This document shows positions 22,589 through 29,811 of a stretch of DNA of 29,811 nucleotides, in pieces. Each line of letters starts with the position of its first letter. The stretch's first letter is position 1. The stretch spans positions 1-29,811 of the forward strand of contig JBGCDD010000147.1 of assembly GCA_045105075.1 (NCBI GenBank). The letters are read 5' to 3'. Both the position numbers and the translations under genes were made by a program. The DNA is from JBGCDD01 sp045105075. GTDB taxonomy: Bacteria; Pseudomonadota; Alphaproteobacteria; Rhodobacterales; Rhodobacteraceae. Below the pieces are notes generated by a model. It saw nothing but the letters and a program-made list of their open reading frames with translations, was not told the origin of the DNA and searched no databases.

Positions 22589-23662
22589 ATGACCGGCGTT
22601 TGCCCGAACCAACACATCAGCGACATGATAGCCAGCGGCGCCATTCACGCGCAGAACGCTGTGCTGACTGACCAAGTGCAACCCGCCAGCCTCGATCTGC
22701 GATTGGGCACTGTGGCCTACCGGGTGCGTGCGTCTTTTCTGGCCGGGCAAACCAACACAGTTGCCGACCGCCTTGGCGCGTTCGAAATGCACCGCGTCGA
22801 TCTGGCCGGGGGTGCCGTGCTCGAAAAGGGCTGCGTCTATCTGGTGCCGCTGATGGAATCACTGGATCTGCCGTCGGATATCACCGCCGTTGCGAACGCC
22901 AAAAGTTCGACGGGACGCTTGGATTTGTTGACCCGCATGATCATCGATGGCGGCGTGGAATTTGACCGGGTTCCGGCGGGTTACTCTGGTCCGCTTTATG
23001 CCGAAATCTGCCCCCGTTCGTTTTCCGTGCTGGTGCGTCCGGGCATGCGGTTGAACCAGATCCGCTTTCGCAATGGGCAATCGGTGTTGAGCGATTGCGA
23101 ACTGCACACATTGCACGCAGAAACGCCATTGGTTGACGCAGATGCCGTGATGCAAGACGGGTTGGGCTTTTCAGTCGATCTGGATCTGCCAGGCAGCGAT
23201 CTGGTGGGTTACCGGGCGAAACCGCACACTGGTGTCATCGATCTGGACCGTATTGGCCACTATGATCCGCAGGATTATTGGGAAGATGTGCGCACGAAGT
23301 CAGGTCAGATCATCCTTGATCCGGGCGCCTTTTACATTCTGGTGAGCCGTGAAGCGGTGCACATTCCCCCGATGTATGCCGCCGAGATGGCGCCCTATTT
23401 GGCGATGGTGGGCGAGTTTCGCGTGCACTATGCCGGCTTTTTTGACCCTGGGTTTGGCCATGCGGCTGCTGGCGGCAAAGGCTCGCGCGGGGTGCTGGAA
23501 GTGCGCTGCCACGAGGCGCCATTTGTGCTGGAACACGGACAAAGCGTAGGTCGGCTGGTCTATGAACGCATGTCAGATCTGCCCACACAGCTTTACGGCG
23601 CGGGCATCGCGTCAAACTATCAGGGACAGGGGCTTAAGCTGTCCAAGCACTTTAGAGCTTAG
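22589..23662 (+). CDS. dcd: 2'-deoxycytidine 5'-triphosphate deaminase, double-length form
   Basis: The enzyme converts dCTP to dUTP, feeding dTMP synthesis and supplying dUTPase. At 357 residues it is nearly twice a standard Dcd (about 190) because it appears to contain two dUTPase-fold halves. The first half (1 to about 165) has AKSSTGR (104-110) and YAEICPRSFSVLVRPGMRLNQI with E139, corresponding to the RSSxxR and catalytic Glu regions. The second half (about 170-357) repeats the barrel pattern as HYAGFFDPGFG, then GVLEVRCHEAPFVLEHGQSVGRL, but lacks an SS-type motif. This long form is usual in alphaproteobacteria. GGAG lies 9 bases before ATG 22589. It overlaps the convergent small gene by 4 bases. 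Confidence 0.92.
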   Translation: MTGVCPNQHISDMIASGAIHAQNAVLTDQVQPASLDLRLGTVAYRVRASFLAGQTNTVADRLGAFEMHRVDLAGGAVLEKGCVYLVPLMESLDLPSDITAVANAKSSTGRLDLLTRMIIDGGVEFDRVPAGYSGPLYAEICPRSFSVLVRPGMRLNQIRFRNGQSVLSDCELHTLHAETPLVDADAVMQDGLGFSVDLDLPGSDLVGYRAKPHTGVIDLDRIGHYDPQDYWEDVRTKSGQIILDPGAFYILVSREAVHIPPMYAAEMAPYLAMVGEFRVHYAGFFDPGFGHAAAGGKGSRGVLEVRCHEAPFVLEHGQSVGRLVYERMSDLPTQLYGAGIASNYQGQGLKLSKHFRA

Positions 23663-23931
23663 CCATTGTCATTGTTGGAGCGTGCAGCGCGCCGGGCCTG
23701 ACGGGCGGCCTGCTGGCGGGAACGCCGCTGCGCTTCTTCGTCTTGTTGTGGCGACATAGGGGCCGGGCGCGCACCTGGATCATCATAGTCGTGATCCAGT
23801 TCGGCCATTTGGGGTTGGCGGCGTTTTTTGGTCAGCCCAGAGGCCGCATTGATCCCGGCATTCACGCCCGAATTGATCGCCTTGCGCATGATGGTGCGCA
23901 TTATCATGTTGATGATCTGGTTCATATTCAT
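23659..23931 (-). CDS. Small conserved protein with hydrophobic N-terminus, function unknown
   Basis: The 90-residue product begins MNMNQIINMIMRTIMRKAIN, an amphipathic or hydrophobic Met/Ile-rich helix, continues GVNAGINAASGLTKKRR, and ends with a highly charged Gln/Arg/Asp tail rich in RRSRQQAARQARRAAR. The N-terminus may bind membrane and the tail may bind nucleic acid or acidic partners, but this is inference. Similar short proteins are familiar from Rhodobacteraceae without a known role. ATG 23931 was chosen; another ATG lies two codons downstream. It follows scpB on the same strand after 67 bases, so it may be the last gene of that operon, and it overlaps dcd by 4 bases tail to tail. 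Confidence 0.7.
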   Translation of the reverse strand: MNMNQIINMIMRTIMRKAINSGVNAGINAASGLTKKRRQPQMAELDHDYDDPGARPAPMSPQQDEEAQRRSRQQAARQARRAARSNNDNG

Positions 23932-23998
23932 CGTCTCTATTCTCGCATCCAAGTATGAATATAGGGTGAAACGACGCGATTTACACCGCATCTTTGCG

Positions 23999-24655
23999 CT
24001 AATCTTCAAACAGCTCTGGTTGGCCGATCACCTGATCGTCTTCGTCATCCGCATCTGTGGCCAAGGAAAGCGCGCCCGGTGGCGGCCGGTTTTCCAACAA
24101 TCCAGCCGATCGCAGCTCTTTCACGCCAGGCAGATCGCGCGCTGATTCCAGCCCGAAATGATCCAGAAACCCCGGCGTCACCACAAAAGTCACCGGGCGG
24201 CCCGGGGTCATTTTGCGCCGCCCAAAGCGGCTCCATTCCATTTCAAGCAGCTGTTCAACGGTTCCCCGCGACACCGAAACCCCACGAATTTCCTCGATTT
24301 CGGCGCGGGTGACGGGCTGGTGATAGGCAATGATCGCCAGCGTTTCAATCGCGGCACGGCTGAGCTTGCGGGTCTCAACTGTTTCTTTTTGCATCAGAAA
24401 ACCAAGGTCCGCGGCAGTGCGAATGGCCCAGGCCTCGCCGACTTTCACCACATTGACGCCGCGCCCGTCATAGCGTTTGCGTAATCGCACCAAAGCTTCG
24501 GTGGCATCACACCCATGCGGCATGCGCGCCTCAAGGTCGGCCACAGTGACCGGCTCGGCGCTGGCAAACAACACCGCTTCGACCATGCGCTCCTGTTCGC
24601 CCATCTGGGGCGCTGCGAACAGGCTTTGTTCTTGTTGGTCAACCTCTTGCGTCAT
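23999..24655 (-). CDS. scpB: Segregation and condensation protein B
   Basis: ScpB forms a complex with ScpA and SMC that compacts and separates chromosomes. The 218-residue protein has two winged-helix domains: QERMVEAVLFASAEPVTVADL (about 21-41) opens the first, and KLSRAAIETLAIIAYHQPVTRAEIEEIRGV (about 97-126), the most conserved stretch of the family, opens the second. TFVVTPGFLDHFGL follows near 156-169. The last 30 residues form an acidic Asp/Glu tail. The start overlaps the scpA stop as ATGA. Confidence 0.95.
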   Translation of the reverse strand: MTQEVDQQEQSLFAAPQMGEQERMVEAVLFASAEPVTVADLEARMPHGCDATEALVRLRKRYDGRGVNVVKVGEAWAIRTAADLGFLMQKETVETRKLSRAAIETLAIIAYHQPVTRAEIEEIRGVSVSRGTVEQLLEMEWSRFGRRKMTPGRPVTFVVTPGFLDHFGLESARDLPGVKELRSAGLLENRPPPGALSLATDADDEDDQVIGQPELFED

Positions 24656-25440
24656 GATCTTGATGTGGCTTTGCGCAGTTCAATCGGGGCGAACAGTTCA
24701 GATTGACGGATTTCCAGATGGCCTTCCTTGACCAGCTCTAATGAGGCCGCAAAGGTGGACGCGGTGGCCGAGCGGCGGCGCACCGGATCAAGCTGCCAAC
24801 CGTCTGGCAAATAGGACGAAATCTCGGTCCAGTCGGCGGCATAGCCGATCAAACCGCGCATGCGCTCCAAGGCCTGCTCCATGGTGAACACCGATTTGCG
24901 ATCCATCACAAAGGGGCGGAATTCATCGCGGGTGCGGATGCGGGCATAGCCCTGCATCAGATCAAGCAAAGTCGCACTGTAGCGTACGGTACGAATGCGG
25001 GTGACGTCTTCGCTTTGACCGCGCGCAAACACATCGCGCCCCAACCTATCGCGCGCCATCAGCCGAGCGGCGGCATCGCGCATCGCCTGCAACCGTTCAA
25101 GCTGGAACGCCAGATGCGCCGCCAGATCTTCGCCCGAGGGGCCTTCGTCTTCGGGATCAGGGGGCAGCAAAAGCCGGGATTTCAAAAACGCCAGCCAAGC
25201 CGCCATAACAAGGTAATCGGCCGCCAATTCAATGCGCAGCACCTTGGCGCGTTCCACAAAACTGAGATACTGGCGCGCAAGATCCAGCACAGAAATCTTG
25301 AGCAGGTCGACTTTTTGCGTGCGTGACAGCATCAAAAGCACATCCAGCGGGCCCTCGAACCCGTCCACATCCACGATCAGCGCCTCTGCCGCCAAGCGTT
25401 CGGCGACCGATGTGTCTTCCTGAAACTCGTTCTCAGCCAT
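24652..25440 (-). CDS. scpA: Segregation and condensation protein A
   Basis: ScpA is the kleisin subunit of the SMC-ScpAB condensin. The 262-residue protein contains the N-terminal family signature DGFEGPLDVLLMLSRTQKVDL (about 25-45), then LDLARQYLSFVE and LAADYLVMAAWLAFLKSRLLLP, and a C-terminal winged-helix portion ending near FAASLELVKEGHLEIRQSELFAPI. The start at 25440 is preferred over a longer in-frame start (18 extra residues overlapping nagZ). It overlaps nagZ by 8 bases and scpB by 4, so all three are almost certainly translated from one mRNA. Confidence 0.95.
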   Translation of the reverse strand: MAENEFQEDTSVAERLAAEALIVDVDGFEGPLDVLLMLSRTQKVDLLKISVLDLARQYLSFVERAKVLRIELAADYLVMAAWLAFLKSRLLLPPDPEDEGPSGEDLAAHLAFQLERLQAMRDAAARLMARDRLGRDVFARGQSEDVTRIRTVRYSATLLDLMQGYARIRTRDEFRPFVMDRKSVFTMEQALERMRGLIGYAADWTEISSYLPDGWQLDPVRRRSATASTFAASLELVKEGHLEIRQSELFAPIELRKATSRS

Positions 25441-26443
25441 CGCCTTGCCCTGCCATGATCGCTGTGAGCTTGGCCTCAGCGCCCTTGATGTCAAGCGGTT
25501 CGGGGTCGCGGCGCCAGGTCATCGCGGCCTCTGCGCGGATCTGTGCCGCCGCGCCCATCTGACCGGCGGCTTGTGCCACCTGCTGGCGTTCCTCTATCGA
25601 CCCGTTGCAGTGCAAGATCACATCACAGCCCGCAGCAATAGCCTCGCGCGACAAGGTGGCCAGATCGCCCTTCAACGCTTTCATCGAAATATCGTCGGTC
25701 ATGATCAGCCCGTCAAAGCCAATCTGAGTGCGGATCAGCGCGATCATTTTGGCCGATAGTGTCGCAGGGACGGGATCAATCGCGTCAAACACCAGATGTG
25801 CGGTCATGCCCAGCGGCAGATCATTCAGCGCTTTGAACGGGGCAAAATCGCGCGCCGCCAACAGATCGGGCGCATCGCTGACACGCGGCAAATCAAAATG
25901 ACTGTCGGCATCTGCGGCGCCGTGACCGGGTACATGTTTGAGCACCGGCAGCACGCCACCCGCAAGCAGTCCGTCCGCCACAGCACGCCCCAAACCCGCA
26001 ACGACATCAGGCGACGTGCCGTAACAACGGTTCTTCAGAAAATCATGGGTGTTGGGGCCGACCACATCGACCATGGGCGCGCAATTGCTGTCGATTCCAT
26101 AGCTGCGCAGCTCGTGCGCGATCAATCGATACCGCAGGCGCATGGCGGTTTCGGCGTCTTCCGGATTGCTAAGGCCCGACACAAAATCCAACGGCGCAGG
26201 CCAATCACGCGCCAAGGGCGGGCGCAGGCGTTGCACACGCCCGCCTTCCTGATCGATGGTGATCAGCGCGTCACGTCCAACCGCGTTGCGAAAATCATCA
26301 CACAGCGCGCGGATCTGATCGGGCGTGTCCAGATTACGCGCAAAAACAATGAAACCAAAGGGGTTCACATCCCGGAAAAACGCGATCTCGTCCTTGGTAA
26401 GGCGCAGACCGGTTGCATCCAGAATGGTCGCCCCAAAGGTCAT
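25433..26443 (-). CDS. nagZ: Beta-N-acetylhexosaminidase NagZ
   Basis: NagZ is a cytosolic family 3 glycosidase that removes GlcNAc from GlcNAc-anhydroMurNAc peptides during cell-wall recycling, and its products can influence beta-lactamase induction in some bacteria. The 336-residue sequence shows ITIDQEGGRVQRL (61-73), the conserved KHVPGHGAADADSH (169-182) with the Asp-His pair, and the nucleophile region MTDDISMKAL (248-257). ATG 26443 overlaps the stop of the SPOR gene by 4 bases. AnmK, the kinase that takes the next sugar, is encoded at 10306-11442. Confidence 0.95.
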   Translation of the reverse strand: MTFGATILDATGLRLTKDEIAFFRDVNPFGFIVFARNLDTPDQIRALCDDFRNAVGRDALITIDQEGGRVQRLRPPLARDWPAPLDFVSGLSNPEDAETAMRLRYRLIAHELRSYGIDSNCAPMVDVVGPNTHDFLKNRCYGTSPDVVAGLGRAVADGLLAGGVLPVLKHVPGHGAADADSHFDLPRVSDAPDLLAARDFAPFKALNDLPLGMTAHLVFDAIDPVPATLSAKMIALIRTQIGFDGLIMTDDISMKALKGDLATLSREAIAAGCDVILHCNGSIEERQQVAQAAGQMGAAAQIRAEAAMTWRRDPEPLDIKGAEAKLTAIMAGQGDG

Positions 26444-27345
26444 CTGGTTGTCACAGGGATACAATCGGCGTTTTCGGCCACCAGCACAGAACAAAACCGG
26501 CGCGCTTCGCTGAGATCGTCGAAGCCCATGGCGCGCAGGCGGTAAAACGTGCGCCCACCGCTGCTCGCCTTTTGGATCACGCGGGGCTTGTCGCCCATGT
26601 AATCCTGGAAACTGGCGGCAAGCCGGTCCCATTCCGCTTTGGCGATTTCAGGGCTGTCATAGGCTCCCAATTGTGCCAGCCGAGTGCCGACGGGCAAGCT
26701 GTCCGGGTCAACATCTTGCACTGATTGCGCGCTGGCCACGGGGGCCGGTTGCGATGACAGTTGCAAGCTGGCGGGACGAACCTGGGGGCGCAGACTGCGT
26801 GGCAGGCCGGGGCCAGTGAGCACAGCAGGCTCGGGTGTCACCTCTGTCTCAGGCTCCAGCAAGGTTGCTTCGACATTTGACTCTTGGGTGGTTTCGGTGG
26901 TGATGCTTTCCAGCGGGGCGACACCGTCGGTCAGCTTCTTGACCAAAGCTTCGATTGAGGCCTCGTCTGCGTCTTGCAGCAATTGCCCCATCGGCGCATC
27001 TTCGTCTTCCAGCTCGATCGGGCGCGGTGCCAGCAACAATCGATCCGCCGGCGCTTCGGCTGTGCCTTCGGCAGCAACCGCGTTGACCGCCAGGCCCTGA
27101 TGATCGGCAGGCCGCCCACCCGGTTCAGCGGGCTGCACCCGCATCGGCCCCTCAAGCGCGCGCACCACCGGCACGCCACTGACGTCGCGCATCACCAGTT
27201 GATAGCCCCAGTATCCCAGCCCGACCACAAGTGCCAAAGACGCAGCCGCCCCCACCACATTGATCCAAGCGCCAAGCCCATTCGGCTCGGGTTGCGACCC
27301 CACATCCTGTGGGATCACGTCCTGCGTGTACTCGATATCCGCCAT
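26440..27345 (-). CDS. SPOR-domain membrane protein
   Basis: The 301-residue protein has a short cytosolic N-terminus, one transmembrane helix (about 27-51, WINVVGAAASLALVVGLGYW), a long Pro/Glu-rich periplasmic linker (about 65-215) and a C-terminal SPOR domain (about 221-301: GTRLAQLGAYDSPEIAKAEWD and FYRLRAMGFDDLSEARRFC). SPOR domains bind glycan strands stripped of peptides at the division septum, so this is probably a cell-division or envelope protein of the FtsN style. It sits between argS and nagZ in an arrangement common to alphaproteobacteria, and its neighbours NagZ and ScpAB link wall turnover and chromosome segregation. GAGG precedes ATG 27345. Confidence 0.92.
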   Translation of the reverse strand: MADIEYTQDVIPQDVGSQPEPNGLGAWINVVGAAASLALVVGLGYWGYQLVMRDVSGVPVVRALEGPMRVQPAEPGGRPADHQGLAVNAVAAEGTAEAPADRLLLAPRPIELEDEDAPMGQLLQDADEASIEALVKKLTDGVAPLESITTETTQESNVEATLLEPETEVTPEPAVLTGPGLPRSLRPQVRPASLQLSSQPAPVASAQSVQDVDPDSLPVGTRLAQLGAYDSPEIAKAEWDRLAASFQDYMGDKPRVIQKASSGGRTFYRLRAMGFDDLSEARRFCSVLVAENADCIPVTTR

Positions 27346-27361
27346 ATCCGCCTCACTGCCC

Positions 27362-27374
27362 GGGGGTATCCCCC
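27362..27374. other. Small hairpin between argS and the SPOR gene
   Basis: GGGGG (27362-27366) and CCCCC (27370-27374) pair around TAT in the 71-base gap, just upstream of the SPOR ribosome site. It is too short to call a terminator; it could tune read-through or translation. Confidence 0.3.
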
Positions 27375-27416
27375 TGGTTTGTTGTCTCTGCCTCGCTCCG
27401 GCGGGTCGGGCGAAAT

Positions 27417-29165
27417 TTAGGATCGCATCTCCTGCGCCGGCTTGACACCAAGAATACCAAGACCTGCGGAAATAACAACGCCAACGGCACTTGCGAGCGC
27501 CATTTTTGACTGGCTGGTGGCTGCATCGCCCTCTTGGACAAAGCGCAATTCGGGCAAATCATTGCCCCGGTTCCACAGGCTATGGAAATCGCCGGCCAGT
27601 TCGTAAAGGTAAAACGCGACCCGGTGCGGTTCGTTCGTGCGCGCCGCGGTTTCCACCAAACGTGGCCATTCCGCCAGCTTTTTGGCCACTGCCAGCTCGG
27701 ACGCATGCCCTATCGCACCCAGATCCGCGCCCTTCAGCGTCGCATCATCGGCGGCAATACCGGCCTCGGCGGCCTTGCGCATCACGCTGGCGATCCGGGC
27801 GTTGGCGTATTGCACGTAAAACACCGGGTTTTCGCGCGATTGCTCAAGCGCCTTGTCGAAATCAAAATCGAACTGCGCGTCGTTCTTGCGCGTCAGCATC
27901 ACAAAACGCGTCACATCCGGGCCAACCTGATCGACCACATCGCGCAGTGTCACAAAGGTGCCAGCGCGTTTGGACATCTTGAATTCGACGCCATTCTTAA
28001 ACAGCTTGACCAGCTGCGTCAGCTTGATGTCGAGCGAAACCTGACCATCCGACACCGCAGATACGGCCGCTTTCATCCGTTTGACATAGCCGCCATGATC
28101 CGCACCAAACACATCAATGAGCGCATCGAACCCTCTGGAAACCTTATCAAAATGATAGGCAATGTCCGGAGCGAAATAGGTCCAGGAGCCGTCGGATTTC
28201 ATCACCGGACGGTCCACGTCATCGCCGTGCGCGGTCGAACGGAACAAGGTCTGAACCCGGGGTTCCCAGTCTTCGGGAGCTTTGCCTTTGGGCGGCTCAA
28301 GGGTGCCCTCATAGATCAACCCCTTGGAGCGCAGATCCTCGATCGCTGCTTCGATCCGGCCTGTGCCATAGAGCGACTTTTCGCTGTAAAACACATCCAT
28401 TTTCACGCCAAGCTGGGCCAGATCCTCGCGGATCAGCGCCATCATCGCATCGGTGGAAAACGTGCGCACGTCGGCCAGCCAGACATCTTCGGGCTGATCC
28501 ACATAGGCCGCGTCCACCTTGTTTTTCAGCGCCTCGCCGACGGCAATCAGGTAGTCGCCGGGATAGGTGCCATCGGGAAAGGCGACCTCTTGGCCGTGCG
28601 CCTCAAGATAGCGCAAATAGACAGAACGCGCGAGGGTATCGACCTGCCCGCCGCCATCGTTGATGTAATATTCGCGCGTCACATCAAAGCCGGCAAAATC
28701 CAGCAGACTGGCGAGCGCGTCACCAAACACAGCGCCCCGCGTGTGGCCCACATGCAACGGTCCGGTGGGGTTGGCGCTGACATATTCCACGTTCACGCGC
28801 TGCCCCTGCCCCATGTCAGAGCGCCCAAATGCCGCGCCTTGCGCCAGAACCGCGCCAACAATCTTTTGCCAAACGCCGTCGGCGAGACGCAGGTTCAAAA
28901 ACCCCGGCCCTGCAACTTCGGCACTGGTGATGGCCGGATTTTGCGCCAGCGCGCTTGCCAAAGCCTCGGCAATGTCGCGCGGTTTCAGACCCGCCGGTTT
29001 GGCCAGCACCATCGCCGCATTGGTGGCCATGTCGCCATGGGCGGGATCGCGTGGCGGCTCGACCGCGACGTTGTCAAAGGACAGCCCCGCAGGCAGCGTC
29101 CCGGCGGCCACAAGACCATCAAGAGCCACCATCACATCGGCGCGAATTTCAGCAAAAAGGTTCAT
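27417..29165 (-). CDS. argS: Arginyl-tRNA synthetase
   Basis: This class I synthetase charges tRNA-Arg. The 582-residue protein has an N-terminal tRNA-binding domain (1 to about 115), the stretch VEYVSANPTGPLHVGHTRGA with HVGH at 138-141, FGADHGGYVKR, the loop KMSKRAG (396-402) and a C-terminal anticodon-binding helical domain (about 455-582). Length is standard. ATG 29165 is preferred; the upstream in-frame start would add 21 residues. The ribosome site is weak and the gene lies 49 bases after dgt, suggesting operon transcription. A very long open frame on the opposite strand is a base-composition shadow. Confidence 0.98.
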   Translation of the reverse strand: MNLFAEIRADVMVALDGLVAAGTLPAGLSFDNVAVEPPRDPAHGDMATNAAMVLAKPAGLKPRDIAEALASALAQNPAITSAEVAGPGFLNLRLADGVWQKIVGAVLAQGAAFGRSDMGQGQRVNVEYVSANPTGPLHVGHTRGAVFGDALASLLDFAGFDVTREYYINDGGGQVDTLARSVYLRYLEAHGQEVAFPDGTYPGDYLIAVGEALKNKVDAAYVDQPEDVWLADVRTFSTDAMMALIREDLAQLGVKMDVFYSEKSLYGTGRIEAAIEDLRSKGLIYEGTLEPPKGKAPEDWEPRVQTLFRSTAHGDDVDRPVMKSDGSWTYFAPDIAYHFDKVSRGFDALIDVFGADHGGYVKRMKAAVSAVSDGQVSLDIKLTQLVKLFKNGVEFKMSKRAGTFVTLRDVVDQVGPDVTRFVMLTRKNDAQFDFDFDKALEQSRENPVFYVQYANARIASVMRKAAEAGIAADDATLKGADLGAIGHASELAVAKKLAEWPRLVETAARTNEPHRVAFYLYELAGDFHSLWNRGNDLPELRFVQEGDAATSQSKMALASAVGVVISAGLGILGVKPAQEMRS

Positions 29166-29214
29166 TGGACAGATCCCAAAGGTTTCGCGGGGTTTAGCAT
29201 GCCCCGACTTGACG

Positions 29215-29811
29215 TCAATCCGATGCAATCAGGCGCGCGTGTTCCTGCAGCGCAAATCGGTCGGTCATGCCCGAGATGTAGTCGGACACAATGCGCGCCA
29301 GTGCAGTTTCGCCTGTGGCCTCTTCCACGTCCTTGCGCCACTGCTTGGGCAATTGATCGGGGTGCGCGATGAAATAGGGAAACAGGTCGTTGACCACATG
29401 GGTGACCTCGTGGCGCATCACGATCACGCTGGGCGCGCGGTACATCCGATCAAACAAGAACGCTCGAATGACTTTAAGATCATCGAATACCCCCTTGGAA
29501 AAGCGGATCAAATGCCCATCCGAGTGGCGGACGTCCGAGGCCGTCTCGGGGGCGATTTCGGTGATGCGGGCGCGGGCATAGGCGATCACATCTTCAACCA
29601 AAATACCAAAAAACCGCCGCAACGCCTCGTGACGGCGCCGGTAATAATTCAGACCGGGATATTTGGCGTCAACTTCGGCGAAACACCGATCCAGAATAGG
29701 CAATTCGGCCAGCTCATCGGTGGAAAACAGCTCGGCGCGCAGGCCATCATGCAGGTCGTGGTGGTTATAGGCAACGTCATCGGAAATCGCGGCCACCTGC
29801 GCTTCGGCGCT
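29215..29811 (-). CDS. dgt: dGTP triphosphohydrolase-like protein, 5' part outside the window
   Basis: Dgt-type HD enzymes hydrolyse dGTP or other dNTPs to the nucleoside and triphosphate. Only the C-terminal 198 residues are present. The frame is open to the window end, where it reads SAEAQVAAISDDVAYNHHDL, the conserved stretch that carries the last HD-domain aspartates, followed by the helical C-terminal domain ending YISGMTDRFALQEHARLIASD. The catalytic HD motif lies outside. A GTG near 29796 is therefore not the start. Normal length would be about 380. It probably leads the dgt-argS-SPOR-nagZ-scpAB operon. Confidence 0.92.
   Translation of the reverse strand, partial: SAEAQVAAISDDVAYNHHDLHDGLRAELFSTDELAELPILDRCFAEVDAKYPGLNYYRRRHEALRRFFGILVEDVIAYARARITEIAPETASDVRHSDGHLIRFSKGVFDDLKVIRAFLFDRMYRAPSVIVMRHEVTHVVNDLFPYFIAHPDQLPKQWRKDVEEATGETALARIVSDYISGMTDRFALQEHARLIASD

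Noticed and set aside
27534..29372. 612-codon plus-strand open frame antisense to argS
   Set aside because: Composition is His/Arg/Ile-rich and shadow-like, it has no ribosome site or recognisable domain, and argS motifs on the other strand are complete.
1..29811. CRISPR arrays, insertion sequences, prophage, toxin-antitoxin or defence genes
   Set aside because: No regularly spaced repeats, transposase motifs, terminal inverted repeats or phage proteins were found; almost all coding capacity is accounted for by core genes.

Overview
The window reads as a stretch of core chromosome from a high-GC marine alphaproteobacterium of the Roseobacter group (Rhodobacteraceae in the broad sense). The evidence is the gene content and order: a dgt-argS-SPOR-nagZ-scpA-scpB operon, a yceD-rpmF-plsX-fabH block followed by ihfA and a MerR gene, a double-length alphaproteobacterial dCTP deaminase, a CXXC-less Fur/Mur regulator, and C/G-ending codons in nearly every gene. 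No insertion sequence, prophage, CRISPR array or recognisable defence island was seen, and genes are packed with very short gaps. The organism is inferred from protein resemblance, not from a search.

Layout. 1-3666: 5' part of enolase (minus, runs off the left edge), an EamA-type transporter, a membrane AbrB-family protein, and a Fur/Mur regulator. 3667-6330: a 318-base leader, a DEAD-box RNA helicase with a probable TTG start, a cluster of GC-rich hairpins, and a DUF533 protein with an internal Met/Gly repeat. 6549-11442: a second EamA transporter, the AMPylase SelO, a DUF985 cupin, a fatty acid desaturase and AnmK (peptidoglycan recycling). 11506-14630: TyrRS, a 47-residue membrane ORF on the opposite strand, a GNAT/FemAB-like protein, a 20-base palindrome, and an HSD10-type short-chain dehydrogenase. 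14835-17999 (minus): ABC-F ATPase Uup, an OlsB/GlsB-like N-acyltransferase and the lipoprotein BamE. 18086-22394 (plus): YceD, L32, PlsX, FabH, IHF-alpha and a MerR protein with a long Glu/Pro tail. 22457-23662: tRNA-Pro(GGG) and dCTP deaminase. 23659-29811 (minus): a small conserved protein, ScpB, ScpA, NagZ, a SPOR protein, ArgRS and the C-terminal half of a dGTPase (runs off the right edge).

How the genes fit together. Several serve the envelope and its lipids: PlsX and FabH start acyl chains and phospholipid synthesis, the OlsB/GlsB-like enzyme would use acyl-ACP to make an aminolipid, BamE assembles outer-membrane proteins, the desaturase and HSD10 enzyme handle acyl groups, and NagZ, AnmK and the SPOR protein act on peptidoglycan. 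Others serve translation and chromosome upkeep (TyrRS, ArgRS, L32, YceD, Uup, tRNA-Pro, helicase, ScpAB, IHF, Dcd, Dgt). No clearly undescribed multi-gene system is visible. The points most worth a second look are the orphan acyltransferase, the operator-like palindrome before the dehydrogenase, the repeat in the DUF533 protein, the small ORF behind tyrS and the hairpin cluster after the helicase.
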